This document shows positions 1-6,169 of a DNA stretch of 9,209 nt, piece after piece; positions within the stretch are counted from its first letter, which is position 1; each line of letters opens with the position of its first letter. Source of the DNA: Candidatus Peregrinibacteria bacterium (lineage in GTDB: Bacteria; Patescibacteriota; Gracilibacteria; Peribacterales; Peribacteraceae). The translations under genes were made by a program, and so were the position numbers. Below the pieces are notes generated by a model. That model was not told the DNA's origin and ran no database searches. It was given only the letters and a program-made list of their open reading frames with translations. The DNA lies in NCBI GenBank assembly GCA_016215715.1, contig JACRIG010000058.1, forward strand, positions 1-9,209, in the 5' to 3' direction.

Positions 1-40
1 AGTACAGAAATCTGTCATCTCCCGAACGGAGTGAAGGTAA

Positions 41-271
41 ATGGCCAAGAAACGCATTTTAATCGTTGATGATGACCCGGATATTTTAGATGTGCTGCGC
101 CTAACTCTGCCCAAAGAGGAATATGAGGTGGTTGAAGCAGGCGATGGTGTTGCCGGCGATGATCTGCTCGAAGGTGAAGGGATATTCGTCCTGCGGCAGG
201 AGGATGGTTTTGCGGTACTCGAAGGGGTCGCGGTTGCGGTAGCGGTTCCCGAGCGGCGTGTCGTGGGCTAA
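41..271 (+). pseudogene. Response regulator, N-terminal fragment fused to antisense sequence
   Basis: Residues 1-36 are a clear start of a CheY-like receiver domain: MAKKRILIVDDDPDILDVL with the beta1 strand and the acidic Mg-binding aspartates (D10-D12), then EEYEVVEAGDGV for beta2/alpha2. After about residue 36-38 the similarity stops. The frame then runs through the antisense strand of the neighbouring TrmB-type gene (GDDLLEGEGIFVLRQEDGF and on) to a TAA at 269-271. The phosphoacceptor aspartate expected near residue 53, the switch Thr/Ser and the conserved lysine are all absent, so the product cannot work as a receiver. The start is supported by GGAG at 28-31 and GAAGG at 33-37. The real gene probably continued beyond a break between about 125 and 160. 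Whether the break is biological or an assembly join cannot be decided from sequence alone. Confidence 0.75.
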
Positions 272-808
272 GACCCGGCTGAAGATGCCGCGGCGGCGGC
301 GCTCGCGGAAGTACTGGACGCGGAAATCGCGCAGCTCGTCATCTTCCTCCTTGCAGGTAACCGGCACGTACATCAGGAATTCCTTCGTGTCCTTTTCGAG
401 CAGCGCCATGTACGCCTGCTTGATACCTTCGATGCCATCGAAGTGCTCCATCTCGGGACGCTCTTTGTCTTTGGCCAGTGAGGTAATGAACGCGTCAAAG
501 TTGCGCTGCTTCCGCAGCAGCATGTCCTGCTTGTGCTGCATGTCCTCCTCCATCCACTCCCGCACTGCGTTGAGGGAATGCAGTCCATACTTGGGGTGCC
601 CGTTGACGTCGGTGCGGTCGACGATCCCCTTCTTGATGAGCTTCTTCACCGCCTGATCGAGGACTCCGGTACTCTTGCCCGTTTTGATCGCCATCTCACG
701 GAGTGTCATGGCGTCGTCCTCCATCAGGCGCTTGAGGACGAAGAGTTCCGTGCCGGAAAAGCCGGCTTCCTGAAGGTAGGACTCGACGCTGGAGGGTAAT
801 AGGTCCAT
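101..808 (-). CDS. TrmB-family transcriptional regulator, C-terminus replaced at a junction
   Basis: As read this is a 235-residue protein. Residues 1-80 form a winged helix-turn-helix of the TrmB/MarR kind (GFSGTELFVLKRLME, TLREMAIKTGKSTGVLDQAVKKLIKKGIV), expected to bind DNA. Residues 86-115 are a charged linker helix. Residues 120-225 match the sensor/effector half common in TrmB-like regulators (FDGIEGIKQAYMALLEKDTKEFLMYVP, YFRERRRRGIFSRVLAHD, EYRKTILLPQDEYPFTFEQIIAGNTIA). The last dozen or so residues are the reverse complement of a response regulator gene, so the native C-terminus is missing. I chose the ATG at 808 because the fold begins there and a promoter-like pair lies just upstream. 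An in-frame ATG at 967 would add 53 proline-rich residues translated from the upstream non-coding region. It is transcribed apart from the minus-strand operon to its right. The ligand and targets are unknown. Confidence 0.8.
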   Translation of the reverse strand: MDLLPSSVESYLQEAGFSGTELFVLKRLMEDDAMTLREMAIKTGKSTGVLDQAVKKLIKKGIVDRTDVNGHPKYGLHSLNAVREWMEEDMQHKQDMLLRKQRNFDAFITSLAKDKERPEMEHFDGIEGIKQAYMALLEKDTKEFLMYVPVTCKEEDDELRDFRVQYFRERRRRGIFSRVLAHDTPLGNRYRNRDPFEYRKTILLPQDEYPFTFEQIIAGNTIACFNHLIFLFGQS

Positions 809-818
809 GGAAACGGAT

Positions 819-847
819 ACTCTACGGCAAAATGGGTATGGATACAA
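819..847 (-). promoter_or_regulatory. Candidate promoter of the TrmB-type gene
   Basis: On the minus strand TTGTAT (842-847) and TAGAGT (819-824) are separated by exactly 17 bp. The -10-like box ends 10 nt before the ATG at 808, which would leave a leader of only a few bases. No Shine-Dalgarno sequence lies in that gap. The -35 match is weak (3 of 6), so the call rests on spacing and position. Confidence 0.4.
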
Positions 848-913
848 TAGTACCCCTCCCCTGAGAATAAATGGGGGTGGTCGTTTTTTTGGCTTCACAA
901 AAGCACTTTTTCC

Positions 914-933
914 GTTCTGGGTGGGGGCAGAAC
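914..933. repeat. Short inverted repeat with G-rich loop
   Basis: GTTCTG and CAGAAC form a perfect 6-bp stem around an 8-nt loop GGTGGGGG. It lies in the gap between the 79-residue gene and the TrmB-type gene, both on the minus strand. No T-run follows in either direction, so I do not call it an intrinsic terminator. The rest of 809-1016 holds the TrmB promoter and a REP-like element and no convincing gene. Confidence 0.35.
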
Positions 934-966
934 GCCCCCCCTCACCCCACGGAAACCACCCCTCCA

Positions 967-1011
967 ATGCCCGCTCCCCTCATCCCAACCTTCTCCCAAT
1001 GGGAGAAGGAG
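967..1011 (+). repeat. REP-like palindromic repeat, copy 1
   Basis: This 45-bp segment is identical to 2828-2872 in the same orientation. Its core at 989-1009 is a perfect 10-bp inverted repeat (CCTTCTCCCA / TGGGAGAAGG) around one central base, preceded by the C-rich head GCTCCCCTCATCCCAA. Translated, it gives the PAPLIPTFSQWEKE and SPHPNLLPMGEG peptides that often appear as spurious ORF ends where such repeats occur. It sits just downstream of the last gene of the minus-strand operon. Confidence 0.85.
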
Positions 1012-1016
1012 CTTGA

Positions 1017-1256
1017 TTACTGTCGGGCGGTGCGGACCATATGGAGGATCTGCTTTAAGACCCTCTTCGCCTGCTCTTCGTCCATTCCCCTCTCTGAGGC
1101 CTCCTCGGCCAACTGGGCGACCATTTCTTCATCCTGCTCCGCGACCGTTTCGTCTTCTTCGTCGTCGGTATCGGTCACGGAAAGCTCCTCCAGAAGGTCG
1201 AGGACCTGACGGAGCGTGTTTTCGGTTCGTTCCTGATTGGCTGAGAGGACTGGCAT
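1017..1256 (-). CDS. Small acidic hypothetical protein, 79 aa
   Basis: I do not recognise a family. The product is 79 residues, highly charged and soluble. Residues 6-26 (ANQERTENTLRQVLDLLEELS) look helical, 27-45 form an Asp/Glu-rich stretch (VTDTDDEEDETVAEQDEEM), and 46-79 form a second helical region ending in basic residues (EEQAKRVLKQILHMVRTARQ). The start at 1256 is chosen because AGGA lies 8 nt upstream. An in-frame ATG at 1265 would add three residues. The long frame starting at 1457 overlaps the upstream membrane-protein gene and is not credible. The gene follows the HTTM gene by 58 bp in the same direction, so it is probably the third gene of that operon. Helix-acid-helix proteins of this size can be adaptor or nucleoid-associated proteins, but nothing here shows that. 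Confidence 0.65.
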   Translation of the reverse strand: MPVLSANQERTENTLRQVLDLLEELSVTDTDDEEDETVAEQDEEMVAQLAEEASERGMDEEQAKRVLKQILHMVRTARQ

Positions 1257-1314
1257 GCGGCGCATCCTGCCGGAGCGAGAGCAGATTGCAAAACATTGAA
1301 ATTGACGATTGCCA

Positions 1315-2214
1315 TCAATTGTTGTTCTCTTTGCCAAGCCATCTTTGCGTCCTGAGCCGTACATCCTCCGGATCGAAGAAGAGAATGTACGCCGGAATGA
1401 GTACGAGGAACCACCAGATGTCGAGGAGCAGGGCAATGCCGGTGTGAAAGAGTGCACCCCCCGCCATGAACCAGAGCCGACTGCGCGGCACCCAGAGGCC
1501 GAAGGGCATTGCCAGCTCGAACGCCTTAATGAGGGAGACCGAGACGTCGAAGACTGCCAACGGAAGGTTACGCGCGACGATCCAATTGCCGGCTCTACTC
1601 CCCCACACCCCCACTAACGAATAGCTGAGGATCTCCCCGCTCTGCCAGTCGGGCAGCCAGAGCTTCTGCAGCGCTACCCCCAGATAGACGAAGGTGATCT
1701 GGAGCGCGAGGAGGCGCTGCGGGAGGATGCTGACCGGAGAGAAGCTGCGCGCGTCCCCTTTCTCCCGCCATGCACGAAACGATAGCGTGCGGTCGGCGCC
1801 GCTCAACGTAAGCACGAGGAGCGTGAAGAGGAAGAGACGCTCGAAGGATGTGTTGAAGAGATGGAGCGACAACATCCAGTAATACACATTCAGGATGAAG
1901 GCGACAATGCCGGCGATTCGCATGCCGAAGCCGACTGTGAAGAGGAGGAGTGATGCATAAAAAATGGCGAAGAGAATGCAGGCAATGGTCACCGTCGGCG
2001 GGAAAAGCGAAGCGAGCGGTCCGAACTCATGCGCGGGAAAGAGCGGAAGAATCAGTCCATGACCGGAAAAAAGCATCGGCACCTGAGGAATTTTTAAGCC
2101 CCAGTACAAAAGCAGGAACGAACCGAACGCGATGCGCATCAGCGCGAGTGGATGCGGAGGCACCGGTCGGAACCAGAAGTGATTCCACTGCCTTTGAAAA
2201 ACCGAAAAAATCAT
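1315..2214 (-). CDS. HTTM-domain (vitamin K-dependent carboxylase-like) membrane protein
   Basis: This 299-residue, strongly hydrophobic protein has several membrane segments, roughly at residues 25-41, 73-95, 98-117, 124-140, 165-185, 220-242 and 247-280. The order and motifs resemble the HTTM family: an N-terminal aromatic/basic stretch leading into LMRIAFGSFLLLYW, the central LQKLWLPDWQSGE, and the final FHTGIALLLDIWWFLVLIPAYILFF followed by a short polar tail. HTTM proteins are related to the membrane part of gamma-glutamyl carboxylase, but most bacterial members have no proven reaction. No carboxylase activity is claimed here. The ATG overlaps the stop of the upstream gene in an ATGA junction at 2211-2214, implying translational coupling and joint function. 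Charged residues cluster in the loop at 142-160 (DRTLSFRAWREKGDAR). Confidence 0.8.
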   Translation of the reverse strand: MIFSVFQRQWNHFWFRPVPPHPLALMRIAFGSFLLLYWGLKIPQVPMLFSGHGLILPLFPAHEFGPLASLFPPTVTIACILFAIFYASLLLFTVGFGMRIAGIVAFILNVYYWMLSLHLFNTSFERLFLFTLLVLTLSGADRTLSFRAWREKGDARSFSPVSILPQRLLALQITFVYLGVALQKLWLPDWQSGEILSYSLVGVWGSRAGNWIVARNLPLAVFDVSVSLIKAFELAMPFGLWVPRSRLWFMAGGALFHTGIALLLDIWWFLVLIPAYILFFDPEDVRLRTQRWLGKENNN

Positions 2215-2693
2215 GGCACTTCGGCAAGAAATACAGAGGTGACTAACGGCGCATGCCTCATCGCCTCATACCCATATGCAGACACCGGCCAGCTATCCCA
2301 GAAGAGACGCACACGCCGCCAGTGGTACCCCTGCACGGACTCATGTATCAGCAGCTGCCGCGCAAGATCTGCGTACGCCGCACGCGCCGCATCGTCACCC
2401 TGCGCACGGAATGCAAACAGATGCCGCCGCGCAATCGCCTCGCCCACTTCGACGGGGTAATACGGAGCGAGATCGATGCGCTGCCACACTCCTCTCTCAT
2501 CCTGTCCCTCCGCCCGCAGATCAACATTGCTCCGGTTGAACCCCTGATACGGCGCCATCATGCCGTAACTGAACGTCATGAGAGGGATGCGAAGCAGAAT
2601 CGGAAACCGCAGCACCGTAAACAGCAGCGACGCTCCGGCGATCAGGAGATAACAGAGGACGATGATGTGTTGGAGGAAGCGCGGGGGCAACAC
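2211..2693 (-). CDS. Single-pass membrane protein coupled to the HTTM protein
   Basis: The product is 160 residues. Residues 9-36 are one hydrophobic segment (HIIVLCYLLIAGASLLFTVLRF); the rest is soluble. The segment FSYGMMAPYQGFNRSNVDLRAEGQDERGVWQRIDLAPYYP resembles the small beta-rich W-x-MFAP-type region that often accompanies HTTM proteins, but that is an impression without a search. The C-terminal half has a helix (residues 82-117) and an aromatic/basic stretch (GYHWRRVRLFWDSW). I read a GTG start at 2693. A -10-like TAGACT ends 7 nt before it and no Shine-Dalgarno sequence is present. The ATG two bases upstream is in another frame. The stop overlaps the HTTM start by 4 bp, so the two products are likely made in fixed ratio and may form a complex in the cytoplasmic membrane. 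Confidence 0.7.
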   Translation of the reverse strand: MLPPRFLQHIIVLCYLLIAGASLLFTVLRFPILLRIPLMTFSYGMMAPYQGFNRSNVDLRAEGQDERGVWQRIDLAPYYPVEVGEAIARRHLFAFRAQGDDAARAAYADLARQLLIHESVQGYHWRRVRLFWDSWPVSAYGYEAMRHAPLVTSVFLAEVP

Positions 2694-2700
2694 ATGAAGA

Positions 2701-2706
2701 AGTCTA
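2701..2706 (-). promoter_or_regulatory. Candidate leaderless -10 box for the HTTM operon
   Basis: On the minus strand TAGACT lies 7 nt before the GTG at 2693, which would put the transcript start at or next to the start codon. It sits in an AT-rich patch (a run of T residues upstream) between GC-rich sequences. No convincing -35 box is visible. Confidence 0.45.
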
Positions 2707-2734
2707 GCAAAATAAAAAAACTCCTCTTCATATT

Positions 2735-2768
2735 CCCTCTCCCCGAGGGAGAGGGTTAGGGAGAGGGG
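2735..2768 (-). repeat. REP-like element, diverged inverted copy
   Basis: CCCTCTCCC (2735-2743) and GGGAGAGGG (2747-2755) form a perfect 9-bp stem with a 3-nt loop, followed by TTAGGGAGAGGGG. Read on the minus strand, the order is a C-rich head, AACC, then the hairpin. This matches copies 1 and 2 with substitutions, so it is a related element in opposite orientation. Together with copy 2 it forms an inverted pair in the divergent intergenic region. Confidence 0.7.
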
Positions 2769-2827
2769 CTACGGTTAGTTACATGTAGAAGGCACGATGA
2801 ATGCTGCGGCTGGACAAACGCCTCCCT

Positions 2828-2872
2828 ATGCCCGCTCCCCTCATCCCAACCTTCTCCCAATGGGAGAAGGAG
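2828..2872 (+). repeat. REP-like palindromic repeat, copy 2
   Basis: It is identical over 45 bp to 967-1011, with a similar CCTCC flank on its left. The perfect 21-base palindrome occupies 2850-2870. It ends 12 bp before the -10-like box of the next gene, so it takes the place of any -35 region. The unusually long open frame starting at 2801 is this repeat read through into the downstream gene. Confidence 0.85.
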
Positions 2873-2883
2873 AACGAAGGGTG

Positions 2884-2889
2884 TAGAAT
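2884..2889 (+). promoter_or_regulatory. Candidate leaderless -10 box for the SLH-cupredoxin gene
   Basis: TAGAAT lies 7 nt before the ATG at 2897, leaving no room for a ribosome binding site if transcription starts about 7 nt after the box. There is no -35 hexamer at the usual distance because the REP-like element lies there. Confidence 0.5.
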
Positions 2890-2896
2890 CAAACCC

Positions 2897-3916
2897 ATGC
2901 GCCGATTCATTGTCCCTCTTGTCATCGTTGGTCTGCTTCCTTTTGCAGTCTTCGCTCAGGGCACCGGCGACGTATTGTTAGAAGAAACCGCAAGCGAAAC
3001 CACAGTGGAAACGGAAGAGGAAGTGTCCGCTGATGCCGAGCCGTCCCCCGAAATCATCGTCCCTCTGGAACTCAATGACTTCGACGACATCGACGCCGAT
3101 GCGTGGTACGCGCAGTACGTGAGCGCGATGCTCGGCTGGAGGATCATGTCCGGGTACCGCACGGAGTCCGGAACGCCTCTGGGGCTCTTCGGACCCTCGG
3201 ACCCTGTGACCGTCACGCAACTTCTGAAAATGGCGATGATCGGGGCAAAGGCCGACCTGACCAATTGCGGAACCGCACGGAACCCGCAGGCAACCGGCCA
3301 CTGGGCGGCCGACTACGTCGCATGCGCAGAGAAGAATGAGTACCGCCTGTTCAGACGCTCCGTGCCCCCCGACCGGCCCATCGAACGCGGCGAAGCCGTC
3401 GGGCTGCTCCATGATGTCCTGAAGACCGAGGTGCCGGATCTCCCGTCCGCGTTCGTGGACACTGCGAACAGTCCGTACAAAAGCGACATCGCCTTCGACG
3501 CCGCGCGGGAGATCCTCACCGGTCCCACGGACTGGAAGGGGAAACCGACCGGATGGTTCCTGCCGAAGGACACACTGAACCGGGCGGAAGCGGCGAAGAT
3601 GCTCTACCTCTCCCTCCACACGACGGACCTCAACTCAGTACAGTCGCTCTACCCCGTCGATCTGCATCTCACCGTCAAAAACTTCGCCTTCGACCCCCCC
3701 GAACTCACCGTGAACCGGGGACAGCCGGTGACGATCCGCTTCAGCCTGACCGGCAGGCACACATTCACCATCGAAGAACTCCGCATATACAAAACACTCC
3801 TCCTCCCGACCGAAACCCTCACCTTCACGCCGACAACCCGCGGCACCTTCGTCTTCCACTGCGAAATGCCGGGGCACGCAGCGGGGGGGATGGTGGGGAA
3901 GTTGATTGTACGATGA
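2897..3916 (+). CDS. Secreted SLH-repeat protein with C-terminal type 1 copper (cupredoxin) domain
   Basis: The product is 339 residues. Residues 1-21 are a signal peptide (MRRF, hydrophobic core, AVFA-Q cleavage site). Residues 22-58 form an acidic Thr/Glu linker. Three SLH-like repeats follow: about 62-115 (FDDIDADAWYAQYV, FGPSDPVTVTQLLKMA), 133-175 (GHWAADYVACAEK, DRPIERGEAVGLL) and 186-240 (FVDTANSPYKSDIAFDAA, FLPKDTLNRAEAAKM). Residues 255-339 are a cupredoxin beta-sandwich with the full ligand set for a type 1 copper centre: H288, C322, H327 and M332 (HCEMPGHAAGGMVGKLIV). SLH repeats usually hold proteins to the cell wall, so this looks like a copper electron-transfer or copper-binding protein on the cell surface. 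Its redox partner is not in the window. The ATG at 2897 begins the signal peptide; the upstream in-frame ATG at 2801 only translates the REP repeat. Confidence 0.85.
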   Translation: MRRFIVPLVIVGLLPFAVFAQGTGDVLLEETASETTVETEEEVSADAEPSPEIIVPLELNDFDDIDADAWYAQYVSAMLGWRIMSGYRTESGTPLGLFGPSDPVTVTQLLKMAMIGAKADLTNCGTARNPQATGHWAADYVACAEKNEYRLFRRSVPPDRPIERGEAVGLLHDVLKTEVPDLPSAFVDTANSPYKSDIAFDAAREILTGPTDWKGKPTGWFLPKDTLNRAEAAKMLYLSLHTTDLNSVQSLYPVDLHLTVKNFAFDPPELTVNRGQPVTIRFSLTGRHTFTIEELRIYKTLLLPTETLTFTPTTRGTFVFHCEMPGHAAGGMVGKLIVR

Positions 3917-3958
3917 AGGAGGTGGTTCGTCGCCGCTCACCATGACACATTATTGCTG

Positions 3959-3964
3959 TATCAT
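3959..3964 (+). promoter_or_regulatory. Candidate leaderless -10 box for ligA
   Basis: TATCAT, directly preceded by TG, ends 6 nt before the ATG at 3971. No purine-rich ribosome binding site lies between them. The gap after the preceding gene (3917-3970) shows no clear terminator, so some read-through is possible. Confidence 0.45.
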
Positions 3965-3970
3965 GAGTGT

Positions 3971-6133
3971 ATGAACCGAACTGAGGCCGAAAGCCGCATC
4001 GGGAAGCTCCGCGAAGAGATCTGGCGCCTGAACCGCGCCTACTTCATCGAGGACAAATCCGACGTGTCCGAGGACGTCCGCGATGCGCTCAAACAGGAAC
4101 TGATCAAACTGGAGAAAGAGTTTCCGGAACTGATCACGCCGGATTCCCCCACCCAGCGCGTCGGTGCGCCGCTCGACGGGAGGCTGCCGAAAGTGAAACA
4201 CCTGACCCCGAAGGAATCGCTGATGGATGCGTTTTCCTATGAAGAATTGGAAGAGTGGCTGGAGCTGATGCAGCGCTTCCTCGGAAAAGCGGATGCAGAA
4301 TTCGAAATTATCTGTGAGCTAAAAATTGATGGGCTCAACATTTCTTTGATCTATGAACTGGAAAAAAGCGAGCAACGAGAAACGAATCAACGAGCAACGT
4401 ATCGCTACGCCAGAGCAGTTACGCGCGGCAACGGCATCGAGGGTGAAGACGTGACACACACGGTGCGTACGATTGAAAGTGTGCCCCTCACTCTCACACT
4501 CCCTAAAACAAAAGATGCGCCGCGGTTTCTGGAAATCGGAGGCGAGGTGTTCATGACGAAGCAGGCACTTGCGAAGGTGAATAAAGATCTTGATGAAGCC
4601 GATCGCTTCGCAAACCCCCGCAATGCCGCTGCGGGAACGGTGCGTCAGCTGGACCCGAAAGCCGCTGCGGAGCGGGATCTGCGGATGTTCTGCTATTCAC
4701 TGGATAGCGGCGCGGCGGATGCGTTTGAAATAAAAAAACAGCAGGGGCTCATGGAATTTCTGGACGAAGCGGGACTGCCGGTACATCGCGGCTGGAAAAT
4801 AGTGAAGAATCTCAGGCAGGTGCAGGCACTGTTTGAAAAAATCGGGAAAGAGCGGGAGACACTTCCCTTCGACATCGACGGACTCGTCCTGAAAGTGAAC
4901 GACCGGCGGACGCAGCGCGAACTCGGCTCGACCGCGAAGGCGCCGCGATGGGCGCGCGCGTATAAATTCCCCGCGGAAGAAAAAACGGCGCAGGTTCTGG
5001 ATATTGTCCTGCAGGTCGGTCGGACCGGTGCCATCACCCCCGTGGCTCATCTTAGCCCCGTTCTCATCGCCGGCACGACCGTCACGCGCGCCACGCTCCA
5101 CAACGAAGACGAGATCGGGCGGCTGGATGTCCGCATCGGTGACACCGTCATCGTCCGCAAAGCCGGCGACATTATTCCGGAGGTGATGCAGGTCCTGACA
5201 AATCTACGGACGGACGGAACAAAACCATTTCACTTTCCGAAGAAATGTCCAAGTTGCGGGACAGAGTTGATCCGAGAAGTTGGCGAAGTTGCCCACCGCT
5301 GCCCGAACCCGCGATGTAGTGCAGTGCAGCAGGAGCGTCTGGAACACTTCGTTTCCCGCTACGCATTCAACATTGAAGGACTCGGGAAAGAAACCATCGA
5401 AGCGCTCCTCCGGTCGGGCTTCATCGACGACCCCGCGGACATTTTTAATCTCACTGCCGAAGACCTGATGCAGCTGCCGCTCTTTAAAGATAAGAAAACG
5501 GAGAACGCACTCCGGAATATCGAGCGTGCGAAGCAGGTGCCGCTCGAACGTTTCCTCTTTGGACTCGGCATCCGCCACGTCGGACGCGAGACAGCGGACT
5601 TGCTGGCCCGAAGAATCGCGTGGCCGCACCGGAAACTCACCGTGAAAGAAAAAAACGTCAGCGCGCAGACAACACTCTTCGGTGCGGAGGAAATCGAACG
5701 CACAGTCCATGCCGTCCGTCCGTCCGATGTCCAGAAGACGATCCGCAGGCTGGGCCCCGAAGCGATCGCAGCCCTGAACGGCATCGGCGATGTTGTTGCG
5801 GAAGCATTATCGGGATGGGTGGAGGACGATGAGACCGAACCATTGCTGCAAAAAATGGAAGAGGCAGGTGTTGTCTGCCTCCAGACGGAAGCGGCAGGAT
5901 CGAAACAAATTTTCGCGGACAAAGTCTTCGTCCTCACAGGCACCCTCCCCACTCTCAGTCGCGAAGATGCGCGGCAGATGATCAAAGACCGCGGAGGGAA
6001 AGTAAGTGGCAGTGTCAGCAAACAAACTGATTATGTTTTAGAGGGCGACGACGCGGGGCAGAAACATGATGACGCGGTGAAGCTTGGCATTGAAATTCTG
6101 CATGAAGAGCAATTCCGGTCCATGCTTCGCTGA
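3971..6133 (+). CDS. ligA: NAD-dependent DNA ligase LigA
   Basis: This complete 720-residue ligase seals nicks in double-stranded DNA during replication and repair, using NAD+ to form an enzyme-AMP intermediate. In order: domain Ia, residues 1-65, with the NMN-binding helix pair (LREEIWRLNRAYFIED); the adenylation domain with the catalytic lysine K118 in CELKIDG, TRGNGIEGEDVT, EIGGEVFM, FANPRNAAAGTVRQLD and DIDGLVLKVN; an OB fold around 333-415 (GRTGAITPVAHL, RKAGDIIPEV); a zinc finger with C426, C429, C444 and C449; helix-hairpin-helix repeats from about 460 to 615; and a BRCT domain at 646-720. There are two insertions relative to typical LigA: about 15 residues at 131-145, and about 36 extra residues between HVG (536-538) and GIG (604-606). 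The ATG at 3971 is preferred over the in-frame ATG at 3953, which overlaps the -10 box. Confidence 0.97.
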   Translation: MNRTEAESRIGKLREEIWRLNRAYFIEDKSDVSEDVRDALKQELIKLEKEFPELITPDSPTQRVGAPLDGRLPKVKHLTPKESLMDAFSYEELEEWLELMQRFLGKADAEFEIICELKIDGLNISLIYELEKSEQRETNQRATYRYARAVTRGNGIEGEDVTHTVRTIESVPLTLTLPKTKDAPRFLEIGGEVFMTKQALAKVNKDLDEADRFANPRNAAAGTVRQLDPKAAAERDLRMFCYSLDSGAADAFEIKKQQGLMEFLDEAGLPVHRGWKIVKNLRQVQALFEKIGKERETLPFDIDGLVLKVNDRRTQRELGSTAKAPRWARAYKFPAEEKTAQVLDIVLQVGRTGAITPVAHLSPVLIAGTTVTRATLHNEDEIGRLDVRIGDTVIVRKAGDIIPEVMQVLTNLRTDGTKPFHFPKKCPSCGTELIREVGEVAHRCPNPRCSAVQQERLEHFVSRYAFNIEGLGKETIEALLRSGFIDDPADIFNLTAEDLMQLPLFKDKKTENALRNIERAKQVPLERFLFGLGIRHVGRETADLLARRIAWPHRKLTVKEKNVSAQTTLFGAEEIERTVHAVRPSDVQKTIRRLGPEAIAALNGIGDVVAEALSGWVEDDETEPLLQKMEEAGVVCLQTEAAGSKQIFADKVFVLTGTLPTLSREDARQMIKDRGGKVSGSVSKQTDYVLEGDDAGQKHDDAVKLGIEILHEEQFRSMLR
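4361..4405 (+). repeat. Short repeat-like insertion inside ligA
   Basis: CGAGCAACG occurs at 4369-4377 and again at 4391-4399, a 22-bp period, with AGAAACGAATCAA between. The stretch is A-rich compared with its surroundings and encodes EKSEQRETNQRATYR, a hydrophilic run absent from typical LigA at this point in the adenylation domain. It keeps the frame open. Confidence 0.5.
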
Positions 6134-6141
6134 CCAAAGAA

Positions 6142-6169
6142 TTGCTTTTACTATTTTATATAGTATAAT
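6142..6169 (+). promoter_or_regulatory. Promoter of the 295-aa gene and sigma-factor operon
   Basis: TTGCTT (6142-6147), a 16-bp AT-rich spacer and a perfect TATAAT (6164-6169) form the best promoter in the window. TATAAT ends 6 nt before the ATG at 6176, so the transcript should begin at or within a base or two of the start codon. It lies in the 42-bp gap after ligA and would drive the 295-residue gene and, by overlap, the sigma factor. Confidence 0.75.

Noticed and set aside
914..933. Intrinsic terminator for the minus-strand operon
   Set aside because: The stem is short and no T-run follows on the minus strand.
807..1016. Short plus-strand ORFs ending in LLPMGEGA or containing PTFSQWEKE
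   Set aside because: They are translations of the palindromic repeat and the TrmB promoter region, with no domain and no ribosome binding site.
1013..1447. 144-residue plus-strand ORF opposite the 79-aa and HTTM genes
   Set aside because: It is Arg/Pro/Ser-rich with no motif, spans two better-supported genes and looks like an antisense shadow.
2253..2759. 168-residue plus-strand ORF
   Set aside because: It is antisense to the small membrane-protein gene and ends in REP sequence (FPLPEGEG); the composition is typical of a shadow frame.
2801..2896. Upstream in-frame start extending the cupredoxin protein by 32 residues
   Set aside because: The extension is the REP-like repeat in translation (PAPLIPTFSQWEKE), and the true signal peptide starts at 2897.
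2978..3619. 213-residue minus-strand ORF
   Set aside because: It lies wholly opposite the SLH-cupredoxin gene, whose family motifs are clear.
3971..6133. UGA-to-glycine recoding, as in Gracilibacteria or Absconditabacteria
   Set aside because: The ligase is full length without in-frame TGA and ends at TGA exactly where the BRCT domain should end; the cupredoxin gene does likewise.
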